A DNA stretch of 64,000 nucleotides, taken from positions 1-64,000 of the forward strand of contig JAIOAX010000016.1 of assembly GCA_019873645.1 (NCBI GenBank), read 5' to 3'. The position numbers and the translations under genes are program-made. This stretch comes from Chloroflexota bacterium. Lineage in GTDB: Bacteria > Chloroflexota > Anaerolineae > B4-G1 > SLSP01. Below are positions 37,236-46,790 of this stretch, piece by piece (within the stretch, counting starts at the first letter, position 1; every line of letters begins with the position of its first letter). The notes below the pieces were generated by a model. The model did no database searches, had not been told where the DNA came from, and saw only the letters and a list, made by a program, of their open reading frames with translations.

Positions 37236-40200
37236 ATGATGAAACAGACATCACCCATCATGCATCCCGAATTAAGCATCACGGATCCCCCATCTCTGGA
37301 GGCCGCGCCGGAATCGGTCGTCAGGCTGTTGCGGGAGCGCATCCGTCAGCAAACACGCTTGTGGGGATATGTGCTCATCCCGCTGCTGGTACTGGGCGTG
37401 CTGGCCGGGCTGTGGGTGTTGCTGCTGCTCTTTGGCGGCGCGATCTCCCTGGAACGTCCCGGCAGTATGGTCATCGCCGCCGTGCTCCTCAGCGCCGCCG
37501 TGCTGGCAGGACGCTGGAGCTACCGCTACCTGGAAACGCGCCTGCTGGAACGCCACCCCTTGCTCCAGAAGGCCCCCCCGGCCTTGGCGCGCGTTACCCA
37601 GGTTGCCGCGACAAGTAACCTGCGCCAGGAGATCATCGCCACGCTGCGTGCGGAAATTATGGCGTTATTTGAACCACGCCACCTGGAAGTCACCCTGCTC
37701 CACCCCACGTCTCACTACCGCGTGCAGGAAACGGATATTGTCTATCCGCCTGGATCGCCGCTGGCGCGCTGGCTCGCCGTACAGCCGGCCGAACGACTCA
37801 TTCCCTTGCCCGCTCCCGATGCGCCGGTCGAGACGGCGGCAGAACAGGCGCAGTTGCAGGAACGCGGGGTCACGCTGCTCATTGCCCTGGGCAAACAAGG
37901 GTGGATCGGCCTCGGCGCGCCGCGCGATGCGGAGACCTACGATGACATCCGACAAGGTCTGCTGCAACACCTGGCGCATCCGGCGGCTCTGGGGCTGGAA
38001 CGCGCCGCATTTGCCGAAAGTCAGCCCAAACGCGCCCAGGAACTGCGCTCGCTGTACTGGATCGCGCAAGCCATCAACTTCACCACCCAGATTGACGACC
38101 TGATGGAGCTGATCTACACCCAGCTCAAGCGCGTCATCGCCATGCCCAATTTCTACATTGCCCTGCGCCAACCCGATGAGGAACGGCTGGCCTTCACTTT
38201 CTACATCGAAGAGGACGAGCGGCTGTATCCCGACGTCACCTGGAACATCAAGGAGGGGTTGACCGGCGCGGTCATCGCCAGCGGCATGCCCATCCGCACC
38301 CATGACTACGTTGAAGAGTGTCACCGACGCGGCATTGAACCGGGCGGCACACGCTTCGGACGGGCGTGGCTCGGCGCGCCGCTCACCGCCGGTGACAAGA
38401 CCCTGGGGGTGATGGTCGCCTCAACCTTCGACCCCGACACGATTTTCACCGAAGAAGATGAAAACTTCTTTGTCACCGTAGCAGCATACACCGCCGCCAT
38501 CATCGAGCGGCACGCACTGCTCGAACGGTTGGAAGCCCGCGCGCGCCAACTCGGCACGCTCAATGAGATCGGCAACCTGCTCGCTTCCAGCCTTGACCTG
38601 AACGAAGTGCTTGACCTGGTGGTGCGCAATGCCGCCAGCCTGCTCAATTCCGAGGCGGGATCGCTGTTGCTGCTTGATGAAGAGAGCGGCGATCTGGTGT
38701 TCCGTATCTCCAGCGGGCCGGCGGGGGCCAAGCTGGTGGGGATGCGCATACCGGCAGGTAAGGGCATCGCCGGCGCCGCCTTTGCCGAGAATCGTCCGGT
38801 CATCACGCATGATACCCGCCATGACGAGCGCTGGTACAGCAGCTTCGACAAGAAAGCCGAGTTCACCACCCAATCCATTATTGCCGTGCCGCTCAACGCG
38901 CGGGGGCGCACCATCGGCGTACTGGAAGTGCTCAATCGCAAAGACGCGCGCCCGTTCGACCGCGAAGACACAGAATTGCTGCTGGCCTTTGGGGCACAGG
39001 CGGCCATCGCCATCGAAAACGCCCAACTGTTCACCATGACCGATCAAGCCTTGCAGGCGCGGTTGGAAGAGCTGACCACGTTGCAACAAATTGACCGCCA
39101 GCTCAACGCCACGCTGGACTACAGTGCGGTGATGGGACAGACGCTCGAATGGGCCGTCCGCATCACCGGCGCAACCATCGGCCTCATCGCCGCGTTGCAA
39201 GAAAAAGAGGACGGCACCCAAGGGTTACGCTTCCTGGCGCACCGCGGCTATCCGCCGGAGATGTTCGAACAACACACACAGGATAACCTTTGGCCGCTGG
39301 ACGAGGGGCTGATCGGTGTGACGGTGCGCACCGGTGAGACCCTGCTGATCACCGATGTCGAACACAACCCCGACTACAAGCAGGTGGTGCCGGGGATGCA
39401 AGCGCAGTTGACCGTCCCTATCAAACGTGAAGAGCGCGTGATCGGGGTCATCGCGCTGGAATCCGAACAGCGTGAGCAGTTCGAGAACAGCGATGTAGCC
39501 TTGATCGTGCGGCTGGCCGACCATGCGGCCATCGCCATCGAAAATGCGCGGCTGTTCCAGATTGTCCAGCAGGCAAACAATGCCAAGACCGACTTTATCT
39601 CCTTCGTATCCCACGAGCTGAAACAACCGATGACCTCGATGAAGGGTTACATTGACCTGCTGATGCGGGGGATTGGCGGGCCGCTTAACGAACAACAACA
39701 ACAGTTCTTGCAAATTGTGCGCAACAACATCGGACGCATGGATCGCCTGGTACAGGATTTATTGGACGTATCACGCATTGAAGCCGGACGCCTGCGCCTG
39801 GAAATGGGGAACGTCGTGCCGGAGGAGATTGTCAGCGAGGCCGTACAGGCATTTGAACAGGAAATCGCCGCCAAGAACCAGACGTTACAGGTGCTCTTGC
39901 CACCGAGCCTGCCCGCAGTCCACGGCGACCGCGGACGGTTGATTCAAGTGCTCACCAACCTGGTCAGCAACGCCAACAAATACACGCCTGCTGGCGGGAC
40001 CATTGTGGTTAGCGCTGATGTGTGGAGCAGCAATGGGAAGGATTACGTACGCTGGAGTGTGAAAGACAATGGCATTGGCATGAAGCCAGAAGAACTCAAT
40101 CGCCTGTTCACCAAGTACTTCCGCGCCAACAATACGGCCGTGCGAAGTGTCCAGGGAACGGGATTAGGGTTGGTGATTACCCGCAGCATCGTCGAGATGC

Positions 40201-40283
40201 ACGGTGGACAAGTCATGGTAGAAAGCGAATATCAAAAGGGAAGCACCTTCAGTTTCATTATTCCCATCCCGGTCGCGGCTTAA
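37236..40283 (+). CDS. Membrane-anchored multi-GAF sensor histidine kinase
   Basis: A 1015-residue sensor kinase. Two hydrophobic helices lie near 43-67 and 75-97. A divergent GAF-like region and three recognisable GAF domains follow (roughly 270-420, 435-600 and 610-770). The HisKA has H793 in FVSHELKQPMTSMKGY, and the HATPase has N-box LVSNANKYTP and GTGLGLVITRSIVEMHGG. There is no receiver of its own. The ATG lies in a CGAATAG repeat tract without a ribosome site, so a start at MHPEL eight codons in is possible. The receiver-TadZ gene follows 38 bp later and is the likely phosphorylation partner. The ligand is unknown. Confidence 0.9.
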   Translation: MMKQTSPIMHPELSITDPPSLEAAPESVVRLLRERIRQQTRLWGYVLIPLLVLGVLAGLWVLLLLFGGAISLERPGSMVIAAVLLSAAVLAGRWSYRYLETRLLERHPLLQKAPPALARVTQVAATSNLRQEIIATLRAEIMALFEPRHLEVTLLHPTSHYRVQETDIVYPPGSPLARWLAVQPAERLIPLPAPDAPVETAAEQAQLQERGVTLLIALGKQGWIGLGAPRDAETYDDIRQGLLQHLAHPAALGLERAAFAESQPKRAQELRSLYWIAQAINFTTQIDDLMELIYTQLKRVIAMPNFYIALRQPDEERLAFTFYIEEDERLYPDVTWNIKEGLTGAVIASGMPIRTHDYVEECHRRGIEPGGTRFGRAWLGAPLTAGDKTLGVMVASTFDPDTIFTEEDENFFVTVAAYTAAIIERHALLERLEARARQLGTLNEIGNLLASSLDLNEVLDLVVRNAASLLNSEAGSLLLLDEESGDLVFRISSGPAGAKLVGMRIPAGKGIAGAAFAENRPVITHDTRHDERWYSSFDKKAEFTTQSIIAVPLNARGRTIGVLEVLNRKDARPFDREDTELLLAFGAQAAIAIENAQLFTMTDQALQARLEELTTLQQIDRQLNATLDYSAVMGQTLEWAVRITGATIGLIAALQEKEDGTQGLRFLAHRGYPPEMFEQHTQDNLWPLDEGLIGVTVRTGETLLITDVEHNPDYKQVVPGMQAQLTVPIKREERVIGVIALESEQREQFENSDVALIVRLADHAAIAIENARLFQIVQQANNAKTDFISFVSHELKQPMTSMKGYIDLLMRGIGGPLNEQQQQFLQIVRNNIGRMDRLVQDLLDVSRIEAGRLRLEMGNVVPEEIVSEAVQAFEQEIAAKNQTLQVLLPPSLPAVHGDRGRLIQVLTNLVSNANKYTPAGGTIVVSADVWSSNGKDYVRWSVKDNGIGMKPEELNRLFTKYFRANNTAVRSVQGTGLGLVITRSIVEMHGGQVMVESEYQKGSTFSFIIPIPVAA

Positions 40284-40321
40284 CACCGCCACTCGCTATT
40301 CGTTATTTTCAGGGGGTAGCC

Positions 40322-41395
40322 ATGCCAAAATATCGCATCCTGGTCATCGAAGACGACGACGACGCGCGGATGATGTACAACATCATGCTGCGCAGTTGGG
40401 GCCACGAAGTCGCGGAAGCCACAACCGGCAGAGAAGGTTTGCGCATCGCGCAACAATTGAAGCCCGATTTGATCTTACTGGACATCATGATGCCCGATAT
40501 TGACGGCTATGAAGTCTGCCGCCAGTTGCGTTCCGATCCGCACTTCAGCACCGTTCCGATCATTTTCTTCAGCGCCCTCGACGCTGTAGACGACCGAATC
40601 AAAGGCTATACCATCGGCGGGGACGATTTCATCACCAAAGGACAGATCGAACATCAAGAACTAGGGGCACGCATCCAGGCGGCGCTGAACCGCGTCCAAC
40701 GCCTCAAGCTCGAAGCGCACACCCCCCAGGCGGAAAAAGGGAGCGTTTTTGGGTTGTTGTCGCTGCGCGGCGGCGTCGGCGTCAGCACGTTGGCGCTCAA
40801 CCTGGCCCGGCACGCTGCCCAATGGCGCAACCGCCCGACGATCTTGCTCGATCTGGCCTTTCCGGTCGGCAGCATCGGCCTGTGGAGCGGAATCGAAGGC
40901 GCACGCCATAGTCTGGAACTGTTATCGCGTAGTGCTGCCGACATCACTTTGACGCTGATCCAGAGTTTCAGCCTGCAAGATGTCCACGGCTTCTCCTTCA
41001 TCCCTACCCCTTCGGTGGTTATGGACCTCAGCAGTATCCGAATGGAGACGGTACACAGGACAATTGGCATCTTGCGCGAAGCCGGGTATTTCGTTATTAT
41101 GGATTTGGGGCGAGGCACACTCCCCCTGATGTGGCACATTCAATCGCAGTGTGATCGGTTAGCCGTCGTAACCTCAGCCGAAACAACCTCGCGCCTCCTG
41201 GCAGGCGTCGCATTGAACACCCTGCCCGGCAAACAAAGGTTGCTCATCTTCAACGATGCCACCAATGCCAAGCCGGTGGATGTTTCGCTGGGGCTGCCGC
41301 ATACCCCGGATGTGTTTATTCCCTACACGCAAAGTTTCCAGGATATGCGCGAACCATCGCCCCTATCACAACTGCTGTCCATTGTCACCGCATGA
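40322..41395 (+). CDS. Receiver-TadZ/CpaE-like protein
   Basis: 357 residues in two parts. Residues 1-125 form a complete receiver: acidic EDDDD pocket, D54 in LLDIMMPD, Ser in FFSAL and Lys in FITKG. Residues 140-357 form a MinD/ParA-like domain of the CpaE/TadZ type, which places tad pilus machinery at the cell pole. Its P-loop reads SLRGGVGVSTLALNLA: the signature lysine is Arg and the P-loop lysine is Val, so ATP hydrolysis is doubtful, as in other TadZ-like proteins. The start follows AGGGGG by five bases. The kinase upstream suggests phospho-control. No other tad gene lies nearby, though an Flp pilin is encoded at 58363-58515. Confidence 0.8.
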   Translation: MPKYRILVIEDDDDARMMYNIMLRSWGHEVAEATTGREGLRIAQQLKPDLILLDIMMPDIDGYEVCRQLRSDPHFSTVPIIFFSALDAVDDRIKGYTIGGDDFITKGQIEHQELGARIQAALNRVQRLKLEAHTPQAEKGSVFGLLSLRGGVGVSTLALNLARHAAQWRNRPTILLDLAFPVGSIGLWSGIEGARHSLELLSRSAADITLTLIQSFSLQDVHGFSFIPTPSVVMDLSSIRMETVHRTIGILREAGYFVIMDLGRGTLPLMWHIQSQCDRLAVVTSAETTSRLLAGVALNTLPGKQRLLIFNDATNAKPVDVSLGLPHTPDVFIPYTQSFQDMREPSPLSQLLSIVTA

Positions 41396-41405
41396 CATGA
41401 CAGTC

Positions 41406-41519
41406 GTTACGCAGTGCGTTTTTTTAGACAGGATTGACAGGATGAAAAAGCCCTTACAAGGCCTTCTTTAATCCTGAAAATCCTGTCAATCCCTGTCAGA
41501 AAATAGCAAAGTGCGTAAC
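41406..41519. repeat. 114-bp palindromic MITE-like element
   Basis: The ends are inverted repeats starting GTTACGCA. Inner arms carry GACAGGATTGACAGGAT and its complement as 9-bp units. No target-site duplication is obvious. It lies between the TadZ and gcvH genes. Confidence 0.6.
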
Positions 41520-41553
41520 TCCTATATTTAACTTTCAAGGAGGATAAATAATC

Positions 41554-41952
41554 ATGAGTCATCATACAACCGATCTGCGTTATCAGGAAACCCACGAATG
41601 GGCGCGCCGGGAAGACAACGACATCGTTGTGGGGATCACCGATTACGCCCAAAGCACCCTTTCTGACATCGTCTATGTAGAGTTACCCGAAGTCGGCGCA
41701 ACTCTTGCCAAAGGCGAGCAATTCGCCGTCGTCGAGTCGGTCAAGGCCGCCGCCGATGTATATATGCCGATGAGTGGCAAAGTGATCGCTGTAAACAAGG
41801 AACTCGAAGACACCCCGGAACTGATCAATCAAGATGCCTTCGGCAAGGGATGGATGATCCGCATCAGCCCCACGAACATGGCCGAATGGGATGAGCTTCT
41901 CGACCTCGATGGTTACCAAAAGGTTCTCGAGGAAGAAGAGGCCGCCCACTAA
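41554..41952 (+). CDS. gcvH: Glycine cleavage system H protein
   Basis: A small lipoyl carrier (132 residues) that shuttles the aminomethyl group between the P and T proteins of glycine cleavage. The lipoylated lysine is K64 in VESVKAAADVY. Other family features are THEWARRE, GITDYAQSTLSDIVYVELPEVG and GWMIRI near the end. AAGGAGG lies before the ATG. It is followed by gcvPA and gcvPB. A related direct repeat precedes (41487-41540) and follows (41957-42010) the gene. Confidence 0.97.
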   Translation: MSHHTTDLRYQETHEWARREDNDIVVGITDYAQSTLSDIVYVELPEVGATLAKGEQFAVVESVKAAADVYMPMSGKVIAVNKELEDTPELINQDAFGKGWMIRISPTNMAEWDELLDLDGYQKVLEEEEAAH

Positions 41953-41956
41953 ACAT

Positions 41957-42010
41957 TTTAATCCCTGGCAGAAAATAGCGCAGTGCGTAACTCCTAATAT
42001 TATTTTCAGC
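41957..42010. repeat. Partial copy of the element upstream of gcvH
   Basis: About 50 bp match 41487-41540: ATCCCTG, CAGAAAATAGC and GTGCGTAACTCCTA are shared, as is part of the AT-rich sequence beyond. Only the right arm is present. Octamers of the GCTGATTT type follow to 42058. Confidence 0.6.
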
Positions 42011-42070
42011 AAATATCAGACAATGTGCTGATTTGCCGATTTGCTGATTTCATATTTGAGGAGCACCATT

Positions 42071-43444
42071 ATGGTCTATGTACCGCATACGGATGCCGAG
42101 CGTCAGGAAATGTTAGCCGCGGTCGGGGTCAACAAACTGGACGATCTATTCCAGGACATCCCCACAAAATACCGCTATCCCCATCTCGATCTCCCGGAGC
42201 CTTTAGCAGAGCTGGAGATCATGCAGGAACTGCAATTCCTTGCCGCAATGAACGTCAATGCGAACGTTGTCCCTACCTTTCTGGGTGCAGGTGCCTATCG
42301 GCATTGGGTGCCCAGCGTGGTGGATTACGTCATCAGCCGCGGGGAATTCTACACCGCCTATACCCCCTATCAGGCCGAGGTCAGCCAGGGCACGCTGCAA
42401 GCCATCTTTGAATACGAGAGCATGATCTGCGACCTCACCGGCATGGAGGTTGCCAATGCCAGCCACTACGACGGCGCGACCGCCACTGCCGAAGCGGTGA
42501 TTCAAGCTTACAACGTCTTTCGCAAAAAACGCTCCAAGATCGTGATCGCGCCCACCGTCCATCCCCACTACCGGCAAGTCGTCCACACCTACACACAAGG
42601 GATGGGATTGAGTATTGTCGGAGGCAACGAGCCTACCACCACCCTTGAACAGCTTATCGCGTCGGTAGATGAGAACACGGCCTGCCTGATCCTGCAAACG
42701 CCGGACTTTCTGGGCCGGCTGGTCAACCTGGAAGGCGTCGCCGAGCAAGTCCACGCACGCGGCAAGGGGACCTTGCTGGCCGTCGTCGTCAACCCCATCA
42801 GCCTGGGGCTGCTCAAACCGCCCGGCGAGTATGGGGCCGACATCGTCCTCGGCGAGGGACAACCGCTGGGGTTGGGACTTAACTTCGGCGGGCCGTATCT
42901 GGGCTTCTACGCCACGCGGAATGAATACGTTCGCCAAATGGCCGGGCGGCTGGTCGGCAAAACGGTAGATGTCGAAGGCAGAGACGGTTACGTGATGACT
43001 CTCACCACCCGCGAACAGCACATCCGCCGCGACAAAGCCACCTCCAATATTTGCAGCAACGAAGGCTTGATGGCCCTCGCCGCAACCGTCTATATGGCGG
43101 CCCTGGGCAAGCACGGCCTGCGCAAGATTGCCGAGCTGAACTATCACAAGGCGCACTATGCAGCCGAGGTCATTGACAAGGTACCGGGCTTCTCAGTGGT
43201 CAAGACGCATCCCTTCTTCAACGAATTCGTCGTCCGCTGTCCCGCGCCGGTCGCCGACATCAACCACTTCCTGCTCAACGACATCGAGGAGGTGGAAATC
43301 ATCGGCGGCTATGATCTGGGACGCGATTACCCGGCGCTGCAACAGCACATGTTGGTGGCCGTGACCGAAATGAATTCGCGCCACGAAATTGACCTGTTCG
43401 CCGAAGCGCTGCGGGCGTTCCCCGGTGAAACCCAGGAGGCATAA
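42071..43444 (+). CDS. gcvPA: Glycine dehydrogenase (decarboxylating), subunit 1
   Basis: The N-terminal half of a split P protein, 457 residues, which pairs with gcvPB to decarboxylate glycine and load the H-protein lipoyl arm. Recognisable segments are RYPHLDLPEPLAELE, FLGAGAYRHWVPSVV, EFYTAYTPYQAEVSQGTLQ and TREQHIRRDKATSNICSN. I chose the ATG at 42071, preceded by GAGGAG; the frame opens ten codons earlier. The stop codon lies three bases before the gcvPB start. Confidence 0.96.
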   Translation: MVYVPHTDAERQEMLAAVGVNKLDDLFQDIPTKYRYPHLDLPEPLAELEIMQELQFLAAMNVNANVVPTFLGAGAYRHWVPSVVDYVISRGEFYTAYTPYQAEVSQGTLQAIFEYESMICDLTGMEVANASHYDGATATAEAVIQAYNVFRKKRSKIVIAPTVHPHYRQVVHTYTQGMGLSIVGGNEPTTTLEQLIASVDENTACLILQTPDFLGRLVNLEGVAEQVHARGKGTLLAVVVNPISLGLLKPPGEYGADIVLGEGQPLGLGLNFGGPYLGFYATRNEYVRQMAGRLVGKTVDVEGRDGYVMTLTTREQHIRRDKATSNICSNEGLMALAATVYMAALGKHGLRKIAELNYHKAHYAAEVIDKVPGFSVVKTHPFFNEFVVRCPAPVADINHFLLNDIEEVEIIGGYDLGRDYPALQQHMLVAVTEMNSRHEIDLFAEALRAFPGETQEA

Positions 43445-43447
43445 CCC

Positions 43448-44899
43448 ATGAGCGAACCCTTAATCTACGAACTTTCAGCATCAGGACGCGAAGGCGTCAA
43501 ACCGCCACAACTGGATGTTCCCGAAAGCCCGCTTCCCAAGACCATGCTACGCGAGGCACTGCCGCTGCCTGAAGTCAGCGAAGTGGATGTGGTGCGGCAC
43601 TACCTGCGGCTGTCACAACTGAACTACGCCATTGATAAGGGCATGTACCCGCTAGGGTCTTGCACGATGAAGTTCAACCCCAAGGTCAACGAAGTTGCCG
43701 CACGGCTGGGCGGCTTTACCGGCGTCCACCCGTGGCTCGACCCCGAAGCGGCACAGGGCGCGCTGTACATCATGTACTCCGTCCAGGAATACCTCAAGGA
43801 AATCGGCGGTTTTGCCGCCGTCTCGCTGCAACCCGCCGCTGGCGCGCACGGCGAGTTGACAGGCGTGCTCATCATGCGCAAATATCACCTGGATCGCGGC
43901 GATACCGCCCGCGATACCATCCTGGTTCCCGATTCAGCCCATGGGACGAATCCGGCCTCGTCAAGTATGAGCGGCCTGCGCGTGGTGGAAATCCCCTCCG
44001 ATGCACGCGGCAACATTGACCTGCAGGCGTTGCGCGCGCAGGTGTGTGAGCGTGTTGTCGGCTTGATGTTCACCAATCCCAACACATTGGGGCTTTTTGA
44101 AGAACACACCGAAGAGGTCGCGGACATCGTCCACAGTTGCGGTGGACTGGTCTATGGGGACGGTGCGAACATGAACGCGCTGGCCGGTATCATGCGCCCT
44201 GGCGATGCCGGAATTGACGTGATGCACTTCAACCTGCACAAGACTTTCAGCACGCCGCACGGCGGCGGCGGGCCGGGAAGTGGGCCGGTAGGCGTGGCGG
44301 CGCATTTGGCGGACTACCTCCCCGCGCCCATCGTGGCCCTTGACCCGGATTCATCTCCCGATGAAGACCCCTTCTTTATCTTCTACGATCCGCCAAAATC
44401 CATCGGGCGGGTCAAGGCCTTCTGGGGACAGTTCGGCGTCATCGTGCGCGCTTACACGTACATGCGCATGTTGGGTGAAACAGGTCTGCGGCAGGCTGCC
44501 GAACATGCGGTCCTCAACGCCAACTACCTGCTCAGCCGTATCAAGGGCGTGTATCCCCTGCCTTACGACCGCATCTGCAAACACGAGTTTGTCGTCGAAG
44601 GCCGCTTCAAGGACGCGCCCGACGTCCACGCCCTCGACATCGCCAAGCGTCTCATTGATTACGGCGTCCATCCTCCCACGAACTACTTCCCGCTCATCGT
44701 GCCCGAGGCACTGATGATCGAACCGACCGAGACCGAGAGCAAGCAATCGCTGGACAACTACGCCGACATCCTGCTCAAAATCGCCGCCGAAGCACGTGAG
44801 AACCCGCAACTGCTGCATGAAGCGCCACACAACGCGCCCGTGCGGCGGCTGGATGAGGTCAGGGCAGCCCGCAACCCGGTGCTGCGCTACGCGCATTAG
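43448..44899 (+). CDS. gcvPB: Glycine dehydrogenase (decarboxylating), subunit 2
   Basis: The C-terminal, PLP-binding half of the split P protein, 483 residues. K265 in HFNLHKTFSTPHGGGGPGSG binds pyridoxal phosphate. MYPLGSCTMKFNPKVNE, FAAVSLQPAAGAHGELTG and DSAHGTNPASS are typical. It is translated directly after gcvPA (three-base gap, GGAGG upstream). The T protein (gcvT) and lipoamide dehydrogenase are not in this window and must lie elsewhere. Confidence 0.97.
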   Translation: MSEPLIYELSASGREGVKPPQLDVPESPLPKTMLREALPLPEVSEVDVVRHYLRLSQLNYAIDKGMYPLGSCTMKFNPKVNEVAARLGGFTGVHPWLDPEAAQGALYIMYSVQEYLKEIGGFAAVSLQPAAGAHGELTGVLIMRKYHLDRGDTARDTILVPDSAHGTNPASSSMSGLRVVEIPSDARGNIDLQALRAQVCERVVGLMFTNPNTLGLFEEHTEEVADIVHSCGGLVYGDGANMNALAGIMRPGDAGIDVMHFNLHKTFSTPHGGGGPGSGPVGVAAHLADYLPAPIVALDPDSSPDEDPFFIFYDPPKSIGRVKAFWGQFGVIVRAYTYMRMLGETGLRQAAEHAVLNANYLLSRIKGVYPLPYDRICKHEFVVEGRFKDAPDVHALDIAKRLIDYGVHPPTNYFPLIVPEALMIEPTETESKQSLDNYADILLKIAAEARENPQLLHEAPHNAPVRRLDEVRAARNPVLRYAH

Positions 44900-44967
44900 C
44901 AGGTGCGGTGCCACTCAAGGCGTTTTTAGCCTGCGCCCCCGCCTTTGAGGATGAAAGAGCATATAGC

Positions 44968-45004
44968 GGGGGATTTTGGGCGGCTTCGCCGCCCAAAATC
45001 CCCC
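44968..45004. terminator. Perfect 17-bp hairpin after gcvPB
   Basis: The stem GGGGGATTTTGGGCGGC pairs exactly with its complement around a TTC loop, followed by TTT. It probably ends the gcv operon, though its perfection also fits a dispersed palindrome. Confidence 0.6.
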
Positions 45005-45040
45005 TTTGAGAAATTCCCCTGATGCCAAAGTCACGCGGAT

Positions 45041-45069
45041 TTGTTCTTCCCCTCCGGTCATGGTATAAT
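45041..45069 (+). promoter_or_regulatory. Promoter for the DUF2085-lgt operon
   Basis: TTGTTC at 45041-45046, a 17-base spacer and TATAAT at 45064-45069. The ATG at 45094 follows GGAGGGGAG. Confidence 0.6.
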
Positions 45070-45093
45070 TGAGCGCAGTTTTGCGGAGGGGAG

Positions 45094-45882
45094 ATGAGCG
45101 AATCGGAGGATACCGATAACCGCACACCGGACGTCGAAGCCATCCTAAACGAAGCGCAGCGCCGTATTCAAGAACGGATGCAGCAAGAGATTCCGCCGGG
45201 GCAACGCGCATGGGTAGATACGTTAAACCGCTTCGTTTTCTGGTTGGCGCGTCACTGGCTGGCTCTGTTCAACACCCTGACGGCTTTGTTCCTCGGCGGG
45301 GCGGTACTGGCGCCGGTGGCGTTCCAAATCGGCCTGCCCGGTCTGGCAAACCTGTTGTACGCTTTTTACCGTCCGCTATGTCATCAATACCCTTTCCGCT
45401 CCTGGTTTCTCTTCGGGCCGCAGCTTGCCTATCCACTCCTGGAACCCGTCAGCGTAGCCGAAATGAACGCGCTGCGTCTGTTTACAGGCGATGTATCCAC
45501 GGGCTACAAGATCGCGCTGTGCCAGCGCGATGTCGCCATTTACGGATGCATGCTCCTGGGCGGACTGGCCTACGCCATACTGCGGGATAAACGGGAAATA
45601 CGCCCCTGGCCAATGTGGCGTTACTTTATCTTTGGCATCCTGCCGATGCTGCTTGACGGCGGTATCCAATGGCTTTCCTATGTCGTATGGGTGCTGCTTC
45701 CCGGTCTTATCCCCACCCCCTTCGAGACGACGCCTTTGATGCGCACCCTCACCGGTGCGCTGTTCGGAGCAGGGCTTGTCGCCATCGCCTATCCCCACCT
45801 GAATGCCTATTTCGAGGATGTGTATCATACGCTGGAACGCAAACTCGACACAACAAACTTATCTCTGGAGGCTACTGTATGA
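45094..45882 (+). CDS. DUF2085 membrane protein
   Basis: An inner-membrane protein of 262 residues with about five hydrophobic helices. The DUF2085 signature is visible: CHQYPFRSWFLFG near 94 and LCQRDVAIYGCMLLGGL near 145, with conserved Cys, His and Arg that could form a redox or metal site; this is inference. The N-terminus is charged and cytosolic-looking. It overlaps lgt by ATGA, so the two are translated together. The function of the family is unknown. Confidence 0.8.
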   Translation: MSESEDTDNRTPDVEAILNEAQRRIQERMQQEIPPGQRAWVDTLNRFVFWLARHWLALFNTLTALFLGGAVLAPVAFQIGLPGLANLLYAFYRPLCHQYPFRSWFLFGPQLAYPLLEPVSVAEMNALRLFTGDVSTGYKIALCQRDVAIYGCMLLGGLAYAILRDKREIRPWPMWRYFIFGILPMLLDGGIQWLSYVVWVLLPGLIPTPFETTPLMRTLTGALFGAGLVAIAYPHLNAYFEDVYHTLERKLDTTNLSLEATV

Positions 45883-46709
45883 CACCACCTGTTGGTCCAA
45901 TCCTGTTCCAAATCGGTCCGATTGGCGTGCACTGGTACGGCGTCCTGATCGTCACCGGCATCATCCTGGGCGCAAACGTTGCCGCGTACCTGGCAAAGCG
46001 CGCCGATCAAGACCCGGAGATTATCTGGGACATGCTGGTCATCGTCGTGCTGCTGGCAATCATCGGCGCGCGCGTCTACCACGTGTTCTCGCAACCCAGC
46101 GACGGCTTACTCGGCTGGAACTACTACAAAGAGCATCCACTGGAGGCGCTCTACATCTGGAATGGCGGGCTGGGCATCTACGGCGCCGTCATCGGCGGGG
46201 CGCTCGGCGTGATCCTCTTCTGCTTGAAGCGCGGCCTGCGCCCCCTCGAATGGCTCGACTTCGCCGCGCCAGGGGCGGCGATCGGGCAATCCATCGGCCG
46301 ATGGGGCAATTTCGTCAACATCGAGCTGTATGGCCCACCCACGACCCTGCCCTGGGGACTACGCGTCCCGGCATCGCAGCGCATTCCACCTTACACAAAT
46401 TTGATTCAGTACCCGGAGACAACGCTCTTCCATCCCACCTTCCTGTACGAATCGCTGGCGGCGCTGGCCTTGTGTCTGCTGCTGATGTGGATTGCCACGC
46501 GCTTCCGCACCAGACTGCTGGAAGGCGATCTGCTGATAGCCTATTTGATGGGCTATGCCGTCATCCGTTTCTTCACCGAGATGCTGCGCCCCGACGCCTG
46601 GATGATCGGCAACATAGCTACGGCGCAATTGATTGCGATCATCTTCTTCATCGCCGGCGCGGCTTTCCTGCTGGTGCGCCACCTGTGGCTGCCGCGCAAA
46701 ACAGCATAG
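45879..46709 (+). CDS. lgt: Prolipoprotein diacylglyceryl transferase
   Basis: Transfers diacylglyceryl to the lipobox cysteine of lipoproteins at the membrane. 276 residues, with about seven helices. The Lgt signature is GQSIGRWGNFVNIELYG; IWNGGLGIYGAVIGG upstream corresponds to the usual GGLxxxGG loop, and the HPTFLYESL segment is typical. The start is the ATG overlapping the DUF2085 stop, with GGAGG upstream. Likely clients in this window are the rhodanese lipoprotein (8876-9316) and the PBP (59391-61580). Confidence 0.95.
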   Translation: MTPPVGPILFQIGPIGVHWYGVLIVTGIILGANVAAYLAKRADQDPEIIWDMLVIVVLLAIIGARVYHVFSQPSDGLLGWNYYKEHPLEALYIWNGGLGIYGAVIGGALGVILFCLKRGLRPLEWLDFAAPGAAIGQSIGRWGNFVNIELYGPPTTLPWGLRVPASQRIPPYTNLIQYPETTLFHPTFLYESLAALALCLLLMWIATRFRTRLLEGDLLIAYLMGYAVIRFFTEMLRPDAWMIGNIATAQLIAIIFFIAGAAFLLVRHLWLPRKTA

Positions 46710-46790
46710 TTACGAAGGACTTGCTGCTTGCGCGAAGGTGGGCTGCCAACTTATCCCCCAAGCGCTGCAGCAATTACAAGAAAAACTCTT

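Noticed and set aside
41396..42070. Glycine riboswitch around gcvH
   Set aside because: I could not recognise the conserved glycine aptamer core. The hairpins here belong to the palindromic repeat.
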